A stretch of DNA of 64,000 nucleotides from Leptospira meyeri (lineage in GTDB: Bacteria; Spirochaetota; Leptospiria; Leptospirales; Leptospiraceae): contig NZ_SORO01000004.1 in assembly GCF_004368965.1 (NCBI RefSeq), forward strand, positions 124,001 to 188,000, written 5' to 3'. The number at the start of each line of letters is the position of its first letter. Positions within the stretch are counted from its first letter, which is position 1. The notes under the pieces are model-generated. The model worked only from the letters and a program-made list of their open reading frames with translations. It was not told the origin of the DNA and did not search any database. This document shows positions 14,997-23,695 of the stretch, one piece after another. A program made the translations under genes and the position numbers.

Positions 14997-17900
14997 TTAT
15001 TTCTTTCTAACTCCGAGGATGCTATCTACGAGGGATTTTTCAATATTTAATTTTTCACTAATTGCCTCGGAAGACCATTGGTAGTTGTCGTGGAGGCTTT
15101 GGATGGTGGCTCTTTTTCTCTCGACAAGGGGATTTCCCGAAACTTTCCGGTCGGATTTTCCTGCTGGAACGGGACTCTGCATGGCCCCTTGGACAATGTC
15201 CAAGAATTCAGAGAGTTTTTCGAAGGTTTCGTCTGCCTCTCCGAGGAGGGATTCCAAATCGTCCTTGGTTTCGCGGGAAGATTCTTTCAGGTCTTCCAAC
15301 CGTTTTTGGAGGGTGAGGATTTGGCGATGGCGGTCGGAAAGATCACCTAGCAACTCTTCGATTTTGTCAAACTTACGTTCTACAGAATCAATCTGTGCTT
15401 CTCGTTCCACAAGGAAGGAGGTTCTGTTTTCTGCTTGCCGAATGGTTTCGGTGAGTTCTTTTTCACGCGCTTCCACCACTTCGATTTCTCGGTCGAGGAT
15501 GTCGAGGCGGGCTTGGAGTTCCCGTGCATTGTGTTTTTGGCCTTCCAAGTTTTCCACCAAGGTGAAAACAGAATCCTGAGATTCTTGTAAGGAAGAAAGG
15601 AAGGATTCAATTTTCGATTGTTCGGTTGTGAGTTTGGTCACTCGAGTTTCAATTGAGCTTACTTCTGTTAGACTTTGTTCAAATCCTTCCATAGTTTCGG
15701 AAACATGGACAAGGTTTGAGGCAAGGATTTGTACTTGTTTGTCGATGTCTTCGGTTTGGAACTGAGCTTCCTTTAGATTTTCTAATTCGTTTGCGATTTC
15801 TTTTCTAAGTTCCGAAAATTCAGAAATGGCAGATTGGTAAAGGTCAATGTCCGGTCGGTTTTTTTCAAGCGAACGGAGTGCTTCAGAGATTTCTTCTACT
15901 GCACGGTTGGACTCTTCTGCAATCTGTTTGGCGGAAGCAAATAAATCAGAATGTTCTTTGACCGTTTCCAGTTCACTGGATAAAGTTAAGATGTCTTCCT
16001 TTAATGTTTCCATTTCGGATTGGAAACTAGAAAGTGTTTCTTCTTTAGTTTCGTTAAGGTCATCCAATCCATTTTTAATCTCATATTTTAAGTCTTGGAA
16101 ACGATCCAAACTTTCTTTCAAGAAGTCTTGGCTTTCTTTTGCAATTTCTTTGAAAGATTTTTCATAATCTTTTTGGTATGTTTCTATTTGTTTTCTAGAT
16201 TCGTCTTTGGAACGTTTGATACTTTCATCTAAGTTACGTTTAACAGTATTTAGATGATTTGAGATTTTTTCTTCGAGTTGGCTTAGTTGAACATTTCCTT
16301 TATCTAAAAGTTTTGTCAATTGGTGGGAGATTTTGGAATCAATGGTTTCATTGAGTCTGTCCATTTTCTCTTCTTGTAAGTTGAAAAAGGATTCACCAGA
16401 TTCTTCTAGATGTTTGAGAATTCGTTCGACTTCGCTCCTTGCGAGTTTTCCTTCTTCTTCCAAACGAGAGATACTTTCTTTGGTTTTGGACTCTGCGGCC
16501 ATTTCCAAATTGGATTTTGCTTTTTGGAATTGGTTTTGGAATTCACCAAGAAGATCGGCACCTTCTATATGAATTTCTTTGAGTCGGTCTTGGAGCCTTT
16601 CGATGCTGTAGTTTTGGTCTTCACGAATTTTGCCAAGTTCGTCTTCCCATTTGCTGACAAATTGTTCTAAGTTGGCATTGGCAATTCGGATTTTTTCCGT
16701 AACAATTTCTTCGGATTCTTTGGCTTTTTCTTCTGCCGTTTCTAGGATTTCATGAGCGGATTCACGAAGGGCTGATTTTAACTCTTCTACATATTCATCA
16801 ACATCTTTGGTTTGTGATGTGATCGATTCGCTTAAGTTTTTGATTTGTGATTGGACTATCTCTAGATCCGATTCCATTTCATTCTTTTGAAGTTTGAAAT
16901 CAGAATTCATTCTTTCTTCGAGTTCTTTTCTTAAGTCGAACAGAGAAGTTTTTATGACTGTCTCTTGGTTTGTGCGTACAGAATCCAACTCACGATCAAA
17001 ATCTTTGAGTTCTTGGAGTGCACTTTTTTTGAGAGAACTTGCTTCTTCTTTTAGATCTTCCGAAATGCGGTGGAATTCTTCGGAGAAGGCTTCTATTTCC
17101 CGAATGAGTTCTTGTTTGCGAATGTCTGCTTGGCGGAGGAGTTTGTTTTCCGCTTCCAAATATTTTTCTTGGAATTGGATGATGGTTTGGTTGATTCCAT
17201 CCGCTTGTCTTCTGGTTTCATTGATGATGTCATCACGTTTCGAAAGTGTTTCGAGGGACAAGTCTTCAATTTCTCGTTTGATGGCATCTGTCTCTTGAAC
17301 GAGACCCTTCATAAAAGAATCTTTGGTATGAGTGACTTGATCAAAGATGGAATCAAAACGTTCTTGGATTTTTTTCTCGAGTAAGTTTACTTTCTCTTCT
17401 AACTTACCTGAAGCGCGTTGGTATTTTTCTTCTAACCTTTCATCAAACTTATCGACTTTATCGGAGAGTAGGGAAGAGGTATCTTCAAATTTTGTGAGGC
17501 GAACATCTAAGTCACCTTGTGCATACTTCATGGACTCTAGGAGTAAATCCATTTCTTTACGAGCATGGTCAAGGCGTCCTGCAGTTTCACCCACCATCAC
17601 ATCGGCATGGGATAAAAGTTTTTCGCGAGCCGTTTCTGCAATTTTAGAAAGTGAGTTGTCTAAAAAATCTGATTTGGTTTCAAGAAGGCTTTCTAGTTCC
17701 ACCATCTTTTGTGCGACAGATTGTAAAATCTCATCGCTTCTATGATTGAGTTTGTTTTGGAAAGTATCCAACATAGAGATGGATTCATTATGAAGGGCTT
17801 CCATATCTTCGGACACTTCACGTAACTCTCGTTTGTGGGTATTAATCTGAGAAAGTCCTTCTTCCATATATTGTTTTTCACGACGGACTTGCGAACTCAA

Positions 17901-18227
17901 ATCTTGGATTTGTTCCATCTCTCCTGACAAAGAAGAGAGGTAATCTTTGCTTGCGCGGATTTTTTCGAATAGGTCGCGAGATTCTGAACTTAAAGATTGG
18001 ATGTCTTCGGCAACTTTACGAGATTGTTTGACGAGGATGTCGAGGTCAATGCCCGCATCTTTCACCAATTGGATCTTTTGGAGAGCGACACCATCAATTT
18101 CATCGGTCAATTTGGACGCATAACGTTTGAGTTGGGAAAGTTTGGTGTTCGATTTGTCCAAACGACGAAGCCCAATGGTCACTGCAACACTGGCCAAAAA
18201 AGGTAATAAAAAGACTTCTAATCCCAT
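14997..18227 (-). CDS. Giant spirochaetal coiled-coil protein (SpiroCoCo-like)
   Basis: A 1076-residue protein that is almost entirely coiled coil, with heptads of Leu/Ile among Glu, Lys, Ser and Asp. The first 22 residues (LEVFLLPFLASVAVTIGL) form a membrane anchor or uncleaved signal. The last 50 residues differ: NPLVERKRATIQSLHDNY, then WSSEAISEKLNIEKSLVDSIL, which resembles a small helix-turn-helix. Spirochaetes are known to have long coiled-coil proteins, and a Leptospira Scc protein has been described as forming filaments and binding nucleic acid; whether this is the same protein I cannot tell. Its place directly before a histone gene suggests a link to chromosome or cell-shape organisation. 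Confidence 0.8.
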   Translation of the reverse strand: MGLEVFLLPFLASVAVTIGLRRLDKSNTKLSQLKRYASKLTDEIDGVALQKIQLVKDAGIDLDILVKQSRKVAEDIQSLSSESRDLFEKIRASKDYLSSLSGEMEQIQDLSSQVRREKQYMEEGLSQINTHKRELREVSEDMEALHNESISMLDTFQNKLNHRSDEILQSVAQKMVELESLLETKSDFLDNSLSKIAETAREKLLSHADVMVGETAGRLDHARKEMDLLLESMKYAQGDLDVRLTKFEDTSSLLSDKVDKFDERLEEKYQRASGKLEEKVNLLEKKIQERFDSIFDQVTHTKDSFMKGLVQETDAIKREIEDLSLETLSKRDDIINETRRQADGINQTIIQFQEKYLEAENKLLRQADIRKQELIREIEAFSEEFHRISEDLKEEASSLKKSALQELKDFDRELDSVRTNQETVIKTSLFDLRKELEERMNSDFKLQKNEMESDLEIVQSQIKNLSESITSQTKDVDEYVEELKSALRESAHEILETAEEKAKESEEIVTEKIRIANANLEQFVSKWEDELGKIREDQNYSIERLQDRLKEIHIEGADLLGEFQNQFQKAKSNLEMAAESKTKESISRLEEEGKLARSEVERILKHLEESGESFFNLQEEKMDRLNETIDSKISHQLTKLLDKGNVQLSQLEEKISNHLNTVKRNLDESIKRSKDESRKQIETYQKDYEKSFKEIAKESQDFLKESLDRFQDLKYEIKNGLDDLNETKEETLSSFQSEMETLKEDILTLSSELETVKEHSDLFASAKQIAEESNRAVEEISEALRSLEKNRPDIDLYQSAISEFSELRKEIANELENLKEAQFQTEDIDKQVQILASNLVHVSETMEGFEQSLTEVSSIETRVTKLTTEQSKIESFLSSLQESQDSVFTLVENLEGQKHNARELQARLDILDREIEVVEAREKELTETIRQAENRTSFLVEREAQIDSVERKFDKIEELLGDLSDRHRQILTLQKRLEDLKESSRETKDDLESLLGEADETFEKLSEFLDIVQGAMQSPVPAGKSDRKVSGNPLVERKRATIQSLHDNYQWSSEAISEKLNIEKSLVDSILGVRKK

Positions 18228-18282
18228 TTTCTCAAAGATCCAATAATAGTATTATGTCGCATGAAGATGGTTGAAGAAAACC

Positions 18283-18307
18283 AGGCTCGGATTTTTTCCG
18301 CAAGCCT
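18283..18307 (-). terminator. Hairpin terminator after ferritin-like gene
   Basis: On the minus strand AGGCT(TG)CGGA pairs with TCCGAGCCT across an A-rich loop, with a two-base bulge, and is followed by GGTTTTCTTC. It lies 3 nt behind the stop of the ferritin-like gene. T-runs are present on both sides, so it could work in both directions. It separates that operon from the coiled-coil gene. Confidence 0.6.
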
Positions 18308-18310
18308 TTT

Positions 18311-18946
18311 TTAATTCAATGAGAATTCACGGATTTGGAGCCAAAATCGGGCAAAAATCTTCGCTTCCTCTGCCTCGAGAGCAGCCAATCGTTCCTTGGC
18401 ACTTGGGTCGAGTCGGAACATTTCGGAGCTCATATCGGAAAGATGGCCTTCTTCTTCCAAAATCAGGTTGGTTAGGCGGATGGGAGATCCTGTCTGGTTC
18501 AAAATCTCGTCATACGCTGCATAGACGACCATGGCCCGTTTTTCAATGACGGTAGTGGTGTACAAATAGGCAAGGTACGTAAATTGTTTTTGGTCTGGAA
18601 AAACTTTGCGTAGGCTACGGCGCACAAGCGTGTCCAGTTTTGCGAAATAAATTCTTGCCGCTGTTCCCCGAACAAGTGCGGAGTTTTGGTATCCCAATTG
18701 GAAACTGGGCTTTATGGTGCGGGCTGCTTTTTTAAAAAAGAGGGCATGCCTTGCTTCTTCGGTGGCATGTTTTAAAATCATCTCAGAGGTTTCTTCGCTG
18801 GATTGGGTGACGAGGATTTTTCTCGAACCAAGATGTTCCAAGAGAGAAAGAGTGTTCAACCAAAGTGCATGATTGGTTTCATTGGCAACGATATCAGAAA
18901 GGACTTTAGGAATAGAATCATTCGCAAGGACAGTAACAGAACCCAT
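18311..18946 (-). CDS. Ferritin-like di-iron fold protein
   Basis: A 211-residue helical protein with a possible di-iron site of the ferritin-like superfamily. Candidate ligands are Glu in VANETNHALW, ExxH in TEEARHALF, Glu in VIEKRAMV and ExxH in LEEEGHLSD, which is the expected order of E...ExxH...E...ExxH in a four-helix bundle. It could store iron or catalyse an oxidation such as hydroxylation or desaturation. It is the last gene of an acyltransferase-GHKL-ferritin-like operon on the minus strand. Confidence 0.72.
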   Translation of the reverse strand: MGSVTVLANDSIPKVLSDIVANETNHALWLNTLSLLEHLGSRKILVTQSSEETSEMILKHATEEARHALFFKKAARTIKPSFQLGYQNSALVRGTAARIYFAKLDTLVRRSLRKVFPDQKQFTYLAYLYTTTVIEKRAMVVYAAYDEILNQTGSPIRLTNLILEEEGHLSDMSSEMFRLDPSAKERLAALEAEEAKIFARFWLQIREFSLN

Positions 18947-18977
18947 AAATCCAAATTGTGGGAGTTCGTTCTTTGGG

Positions 18978-19625
18978 CTAGCCTTTCTTTAGTGGGATGT
19001 TTAGTTGGGCGATGGTTTCTCCATCTTCATGGTAAATTCGAAATTGGTCAGTGGGTAGGCCTTCCCCTTTGAGAAGGATGACACAAAGAGCAATTCCAAT
19101 CCCTTCTCCCTCCGAATTGTCACCTCGTTCAATGTAGTATTCCATGATATCGTTATAATTTTGCGCATGTAAGAGTGAGTTTCGAATCTTCTGCATCTCG
19201 CCACGTACAAGTGTGGTATTGTTTCTCACATCAAATTTAATGTGGGTTTCATTGTGTTCGATTTTTAAATGAACGTATAAGTTTTTTTCCCGTGCGAGAG
19301 GTTCAAAGGTATTTCCCCTTCCAGAAAGGATCAGACTTTTATACATTCTTACACCTAACTCGTAGTCGGCGGGAGAGTTAATATCCAATTGGTTTTCTTG
19401 GAAAAAAAGTCTTTTGAAATTGGCTTTAAAACCATTCAGAATTAAGTCTTTGACGATGGTAAATAAAATAGCAGATAAGTCAGGGATTTCGTATTTTTCT
19501 GTGATTGTATTCAAAATTTTGACCAAATTCTCGTCGAGTGTTTTGGAGGCGCCATAGGCAGTCATTTCTATCGGTGTTCCCGTTTCCACCAATTGTTTCG
19601 TTTGTTCTGGACTAAAGGTTTCCAT
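18978..19625 (-). CDS. GHKL ATPase-like (RsbW/HATPase_c-type) protein
   Basis: A 215-residue soluble protein that looks like a histidine-kinase-type ATPase domain without a kinase His box. The helix LFTIVKDLILNGFKANFKRL resembles an N-box (DLIxNxxKxA), and GEGIGIALCVILLKGEG resembles the G-box and lid. The middle part has beta strands LYVHLKIEHN and HIKFDVRNNTTL, as in GHKL folds. The ATG at 19625 overlaps the stop of the acyltransferase (TGATG), so the two are coupled. It might be an anti-sigma type kinase; STAS and SpoIIE partners are encoded elsewhere in the window. Confidence 0.62.
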   Translation of the reverse strand: METFSPEQTKQLVETGTPIEMTAYGASKTLDENLVKILNTITEKYEIPDLSAILFTIVKDLILNGFKANFKRLFFQENQLDINSPADYELGVRMYKSLILSGRGNTFEPLAREKNLYVHLKIEHNETHIKFDVRNNTTLVRGEMQKIRNSLLHAQNYNDIMEYYIERGDNSEGEGIGIALCVILLKGEGLPTDQFRIYHEDGETIAQLNIPLKKG

Positions 19626-20881
19626 CAAAAAATATATTGGCTAGGGAAGAGTGGGTTGGATTTTGATTTTTCTTCCACAAGCATTGTTTCTAACTCCTTT
19701 CTTAGACGTTCCGTAATGATATCTAGTGTTTTCTTTTTGTCTTCTTTATAGGAACTTAAATACTCATTGATCGTAAATGGGGTTCCAAATCTAACAACTG
19801 CTTTGTGAGGCCGGGGTTTAAATTCACCAAAAAGTTCGTTTTCATAACGATATAAAAACTCATAAAGACGCTCTGCGCTCGGTAATTCTTTGATATAAGC
19901 CGTTTGGATGGTGATAAAATCATAGGCTTTGGTGGCCGCTTGTTTGGCCCAAGTTGCCATTTCTAGGCTTGGGAGTTCTCCATTTGGATCGGGCATTCCG
20001 ACAGAAACCATTTCGAGTACACTAAGAATCCTTCTCAGTTTTTCGATGGCATTTGCGTCAGCGTCCCATTTGGGAATTTTGGCCTTTCTTGCAATATTGT
20101 CGAGCATGGCATGGCGCATCCTTCCCAATCGGTAATCAAAATCATCTGCTCTGCTTTCTTCGACAGGAACTCCATATTCTTTTTCTTCCCTTTCAATCAT
20201 TCGTTTCCCCACCGATAAAAATCTATGGAGGATATCTTTCCCTGTTTTTGTGATCCCTAATTTTTCTTCCATTTTAGTGATCGCTAAATCGATGTCTTTT
20301 TGCATGGAACTGATGGAACCGGTCATTCTGTACTTAACAAAGGTGGGCAGAATCCATATCTTAGCATCTGGGTCTTTTTTCTTTGCATCTTCGAGTCCCC
20401 AAAATCCGAGTTGGGCCACTCCCGGTTGGAAAGGAAGTAGGGTATCATTCATTCCGCTGGTGGGTTCTCCTTCTGGGAATAGGGCAAGTTTACCTCCAGG
20501 CGATGCGAGAATTTCTCTTGAAGCTTTAAGGGATTCACGGTCTGGTGCACCAGCTAACACAGAGTAAGCTCCAATCGACTGGATGAAGTCTCCAACAAAC
20601 CCAAATCCCCATTCGAAGACCTCTCTTGCTGCCATGTAATGAAACCTTGAACCCATGATGTTTGCTGCATGATAGGCAATTCCAGGTTCTTTGGTTGTGG
20701 GATGATTGGAAATATAAAGGAGTCGTTCTTTTTGAAAGGTTTTTAATGTCTTTTGGTCGGTTTCAGATATCTCGATGGATTCAAGATTGTAGAGCATTTT
20801 GTTGAGAACCGGAAGAGTCAGATCCGTAAACCATAAAGCGGGAAGATTGAACTTTGCAGGGATAAAGGATTTGATTGACAT
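19625..20881 (-). CDS. PlsC-type glycerolipid acyltransferase with variant HX4E motif
   Basis: A 418-residue acyltransferase of the LPLAT/PlsC superfamily, expected to transfer an acyl chain to a (lyso)phospholipid at the inner membrane. Motif I reads SNHPTTKEP, so the catalytic HX4D is HX4E. Motif III is LALFPEGEPTSG and motif IV is IWILPTFVKY. The arginine of motif II is not obvious (GAYSVLAGAPDRES). The C-terminal 200 residues are an unusual helical extension. It diverges from lmtA with 47 nt between the starts, and leads an operon with the GHKL and ferritin-like genes. Confidence 0.82.
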   Translation of the reverse strand: MSIKSFIPAKFNLPALWFTDLTLPVLNKMLYNLESIEISETDQKTLKTFQKERLLYISNHPTTKEPGIAYHAANIMGSRFHYMAAREVFEWGFGFVGDFIQSIGAYSVLAGAPDRESLKASREILASPGGKLALFPEGEPTSGMNDTLLPFQPGVAQLGFWGLEDAKKKDPDAKIWILPTFVKYRMTGSISSMQKDIDLAITKMEEKLGITKTGKDILHRFLSVGKRMIEREEKEYGVPVEESRADDFDYRLGRMRHAMLDNIARKAKIPKWDADANAIEKLRRILSVLEMVSVGMPDPNGELPSLEMATWAKQAATKAYDFITIQTAYIKELPSAERLYEFLYRYENELFGEFKPRPHKAVVRFGTPFTINEYLSSYKEDKKKTLDIITERLRKELETMLVEEKSKSNPLFPSQYIF

Positions 20882-20928
20882 AGGACGAATGCTGACAGCT
20901 TAATCAAAGGAAGCAAGTACGAATTCAC

Positions 20929-21690
20929 ATGGCACTTATAGAAGAACTCAACCAACAAGGCAATTTTCTCTTCCGATGGCGCTCCTACATCCCAGGAGTC
21001 ATTTTGTTTCTTTCCTTACTGTATCTACCGTACGTCCCTTATTTCCGAGGGAACTACGAATCCAATTTGTATTGGTTATCTGGTGCATTTTTAGTCAGTT
21101 TTGCAGGACTTTTTGTTAGATGTTTTACGATCGGATACACTCCTAAAAATACTTCTGGTAGAAATACAAAACAACAAGTGGCAGATGTTGTGAACCAATC
21201 AGGAATTTACTCACTAGTCAGACACCCGTTATATGTAGGGAATTTTCTTATGTATCTTGGCCCGGTTTTTATCCTTAGGGATTTTGCTTTTGCGCTCGTA
21301 TACATCATGTTTTTCTACTTGTATTACGAAAGAATCATTTTCGCAGAAGAATACTTCTTACGTGGTAAATTTGCGGAAGGTTATTTGAAATGGGCGGACA
21401 AAACTCCTGCTTTTATACCGAGACTTTCTGGATATAAAAAACCAAATTTAAGTTTTTCTTTCCGTAATATTTGGAAACGAGAATATCCCAGTTTATTTGG
21501 AATCATTGTTGTGTTTACAGTTTTTGATTTGATCCAAGTATATTATCAAGAACCAGCACTTCATACTGTAGACATTACTGGAATTTGGAAACCATTCCAC
21601 ACTTGGTTTTTTGGCTTTGGATTTGTTTTTTATGTTGTCACTCGTCTCATCGTAAAGACCACCAAACTTCTCGAAGTCGAAGGTAGATAA
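20929..21690 (+). CDS. lmtA: Lipid A phosphate methyltransferase-like ICMT family membrane protein
   Basis: A 253-residue membrane methyltransferase of the isoprenylcysteine carboxyl methyltransferase (ICMT/PEMT) family. It has about five to six helices, and the SAM-binding family motif SLVRHPLYVGNFLMYLGP, then ERIIFAEEYFLRGKF and WADKTPAFIP. In Leptospira an ICMT-like protein, LmtA, methylates the 1-phosphate of lipid A; topology and length fit, so I use that name with caution. Another ICMT-family member cannot be excluded. It is followed after 8 nt by a small helical protein. Confidence 0.7.
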   Translation: MALIEELNQQGNFLFRWRSYIPGVILFLSLLYLPYVPYFRGNYESNLYWLSGAFLVSFAGLFVRCFTIGYTPKNTSGRNTKQQVADVVNQSGIYSLVRHPLYVGNFLMYLGPVFILRDFAFALVYIMFFYLYYERIIFAEEYFLRGKFAEGYLKWADKTPAFIPRLSGYKKPNLSFSFRNIWKREYPSLFGIIVVFTVFDLIQVYYQEPALHTVDITGIWKPFHTWFFGFGFVFYVVTRLIVKTTKLLEVEGR

Positions 21691-21698
21691 TTTTTTTT

Positions 21699-21956
21699 AT
21701 GAGTCGGTTGTCCAATGGTTGGAAGGTTCCTGAAACTTTAGATGATAAAAAGGAACTGATGGAATCTTACCAAAAAACAGTCGAAAGTATGGAGGCGGAA
21801 AATCCGCTCACCATTTTTCGAGAACATATGGACAACGGACTTTTATTCAAAGCTGGACTTCAAGATGCGATGAACCAACTCACAACTTTTGCAAATCTTT
21901 ATATGAGTATCATCGAACTAAAAGCAGAAATAGAAAAACAAACAAAAAATCTTTGA
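21699..21956 (+). CDS. Hypothetical small helical protein, 85 aa
   Basis: Not recognised. The protein has no signal peptide or membrane segment and is almost entirely helical: DDKKELMESYQKTVESMEAE, then LFKAGLQDAMNQLTTFANLY, then IIELKAEIEKQTKNL. It starts 8 nt after lmtA and probably belongs to the same transcript. A weak AT hairpin follows at 21978. Confidence 0.68.
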   Translation: MSRLSNGWKVPETLDDKKELMESYQKTVESMEAENPLTIFREHMDNGLLFKAGLQDAMNQLTTFANLYMSIIELKAEIEKQTKNL

Positions 21957-21977
21957 TCCAAACTTTTCCCTTTTGAC

Positions 21978-21997
21978 AAAATGTTTTTAACATTTTT
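21978..21997 (+). terminator. AT-rich hairpin with T-run between convergent genes
   Basis: AAAATGTT (21978-21985) and AACATTTT (21989-21996) form a perfect 8-bp stem with loop TTT and end in a T-run. It lies about 20 nt behind the small helical gene and would end the lmtA transcript. The stem has only two G-C pairs. Confidence 0.5.
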
Positions 21998-22061
21998 CTG
22001 AAAGGTCTTTTTTACTTAATTACCAAATTCATTGAAAAATAGATTTTACTGATTGTAAAGT

Positions 22062-22697
22062 TTACTTCGTTTCTTCTAGTTCAACTTCCGCAATACATCC
22101 TTCCTGAGAAAGAAGTTTGAATTCAGGTGTGAGAATATGAATGTTTTCTGGATAATTTTTTTCTTTTTGAAATTTGGGAAGTTTTGATAGGGAAATCGAG
22201 ATTACAGATTTATTTTTTTCCTCAAACAAGTAAACAAATGCTAGTCGGTCTTTTGGCATCCTAAGTTCTTTATCTACATTAATACTTTCCCGTAATAAAA
22301 AACGCATTTGAAATGTAGGCAATGTTTCTCCGGGACAAGCAATTACATTCAAATTTTTAAATTGTCTAGGAGAAAACTCTATTCCATCCCAAAAATGAGA
22401 GAGTTTCAATTCTAAGAAAAAATCAAAATCTTCCTTCCCGTTTTGTTTCTTTCTCCAAACGGTATTTGTATCTTTGTCTAAGAGAAGATGGATGCCTCCA
22501 GATCCTGTTGTATCTTCAATGCGGAATGGCGGATTTTCATTGTATCGACTAATGTTTTTTTTGGTTCCAGAAAATAGATAGTAGTTCCCGAAGAGAACAA
22601 GTGAAATGGCGAAAAAAATCGGAAGAACTATGGCAGGTCTCATATGAAAGAAAAACTTCTCCAACCTGAGAAAATGGGCTACTTCTTTTTTTATCAT
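22062..22697 (-). CDS. Hypothetical membrane-anchored protein with possible discoidin-like domain
   Basis: About 211 residues with one membrane helix (PAIVLPIFFAISLVLFG, about residues 21-37) and a periplasmic part. That part begins ENPPFRIEDTTGSGGIHLLL, then DKDTNTVWRKK and DFDFFLELKLSHFWDGIEF, an order that recalls F5/8 type C or discoidin-like beta sandwiches (defined state, then W, then strands). I do not recognise the gene itself. I start at 22697, because the longer frame would overlap the neighbouring divergent gene; the ATG at 22643 is possible too. Confidence 0.6.
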   Translation of the reverse strand: MIKKEVAHFLRLEKFFFHMRPAIVLPIFFAISLVLFGNYYLFSGTKKNISRYNENPPFRIEDTTGSGGIHLLLDKDTNTVWRKKQNGKEDFDFFLELKLSHFWDGIEFSPRQFKNLNVIACPGETLPTFQMRFLLRESINVDKELRMPKDRLAFVYLFEEKNKSVISISLSKLPKFQKEKNYPENIHILTPEFKLLSQEGCIAEVELEETK

Positions 22698-22717
22698 TTC
22701 AATCTTGGGGAGACCAT

Positions 22718-23632
22718 ATGAAAATCGGAATTTTAGGTGGTACTGGTCTAATTGGTACCTCATTCATTGAAACAGCAATAGGTCTTGGACACCGCTTCCG
22801 AGTATTTTCTAGAAAGCCATCCTTACCACCCGTACTTTCTTCCTATCAAGAATTGGAATTTGTTTCTTGTATCCTTCCGCAAACAGCTGACTTGGAAGGA
22901 CTCGATGCCATTATTAATTTAGTAGGTGAGCCGATAGCGGGCGTTAGATGGACTGAAGAACGCAAGCGACTGATTCGTACATCTCGTATTGATTTTACTC
23001 GTGGTCTTGTGGCTCGCATTTTAGATCTAAAATCACCACCCAAAGTTTTTGTAAACTCAAGTGCGATTGGTTATTATGGAATGTCAGAAGATTACCACTT
23101 ACCCTTTACGGAGAAGTCTGATCCCGGTGAGGATTTTTTAGCGAAACTTTGTGTGGAGTGGGAAAACCAAATCCTTCCTCTGCAAACAACGGGAATTCGA
23201 TCGTTGGCTTTGCGAACTGGAATCGTTCTATCTCCAAAGGGGGGAGCGTTGGAGAAAATGATTCCTCCTTTTTTATTGGGAGTGGGTGGTTCCATTGCTT
23301 CAGGGAAACAAGGGATGAGTTGGATTCATATATTGGATTTTATTTCTGCCATGTTGCACTTAATGCAGTTGGATTCGGCTTCTGGAGCTTATAATTTAGT
23401 ATCACCTCATCCCGTAAGTAATGATGAATTCTCAATCGTTTTAGCTAAAACCTTACATCGGCCAAATTTTTTCAAAGTTCCTTCCTTCGCCATACAGGCG
23501 CTTTATGGAGAAGGTTCAGTTGTTGTGACCAAAGGACAGTATGTGATTCCGGAGCGTCTCCTTTCTACCGGTTATGAGTTTCAGTTTCAAAATTTAGAAA
23601 AGGCACTCTCAAATCTTTTAGAAAAACAGTGA
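22718..23632 (+). CDS. SDR39U1/YfcH-type NAD(P)-dependent epimerase (TIGR01777 family)
   Basis: A Rossmann-fold protein of 304 residues in the extended short-chain dehydrogenase group. The cofactor motif GGTGLIGTSF is at residue 6, the family segment VNSSAIGYYGMSED carries the Tyr, and LALRTGIVLSPKGGAL follows. The substrate of this family (E. coli YfcH, human SDR39U1) is not established. It diverges from the preceding gene and is followed by the cytochrome c leader. Confidence 0.88.
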   Translation: MKIGILGGTGLIGTSFIETAIGLGHRFRVFSRKPSLPPVLSSYQELEFVSCILPQTADLEGLDAIINLVGEPIAGVRWTEERKRLIRTSRIDFTRGLVARILDLKSPPKVFVNSSAIGYYGMSEDYHLPFTEKSDPGEDFLAKLCVEWENQILPLQTTGIRSLALRTGIVLSPKGGALEKMIPPFLLGVGGSIASGKQGMSWIHILDFISAMLHLMQLDSASGAYNLVSPHPVSNDEFSIVLAKTLHRPNFFKVPSFAIQALYGEGSVVVTKGQYVIPERLLSTGYEFQFQNLEKALSNLLEKQ

Positions 23633-23646
23633 TTTCTTCTTTTCAA

Positions 23647-23685
23647 AAGATAAGAAGGGTGAGAGACTGGAGCCAACCTTATCTT
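23647..23685 (+). promoter_or_regulatory. Leader hairpin directly before cytochrome c ribosome-binding site
   Basis: AAGATAAG (23647-23654) and CTTATCTT (23678-23685) are perfect inverted repeats. The right arm abuts the ribosome-binding site GGAG (23686-23689) of the cytochrome c gene. A competing pairing of CTTCTTTT upstream with the left arm is possible. It may protect or tune the message; there is no T-run. Confidence 0.4.
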
Positions 23686-23695
23686 GGAGTAAGAA

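Noticed and set aside
15085..15579. Open frames on the plus strand within the coiled-coil gene, up to 164 codons
   Set aside because: The heptad-coded Glu and Lys codons of the real gene leave few stops on the other strand; the products are Ser/Arg/Phe-rich and without features.
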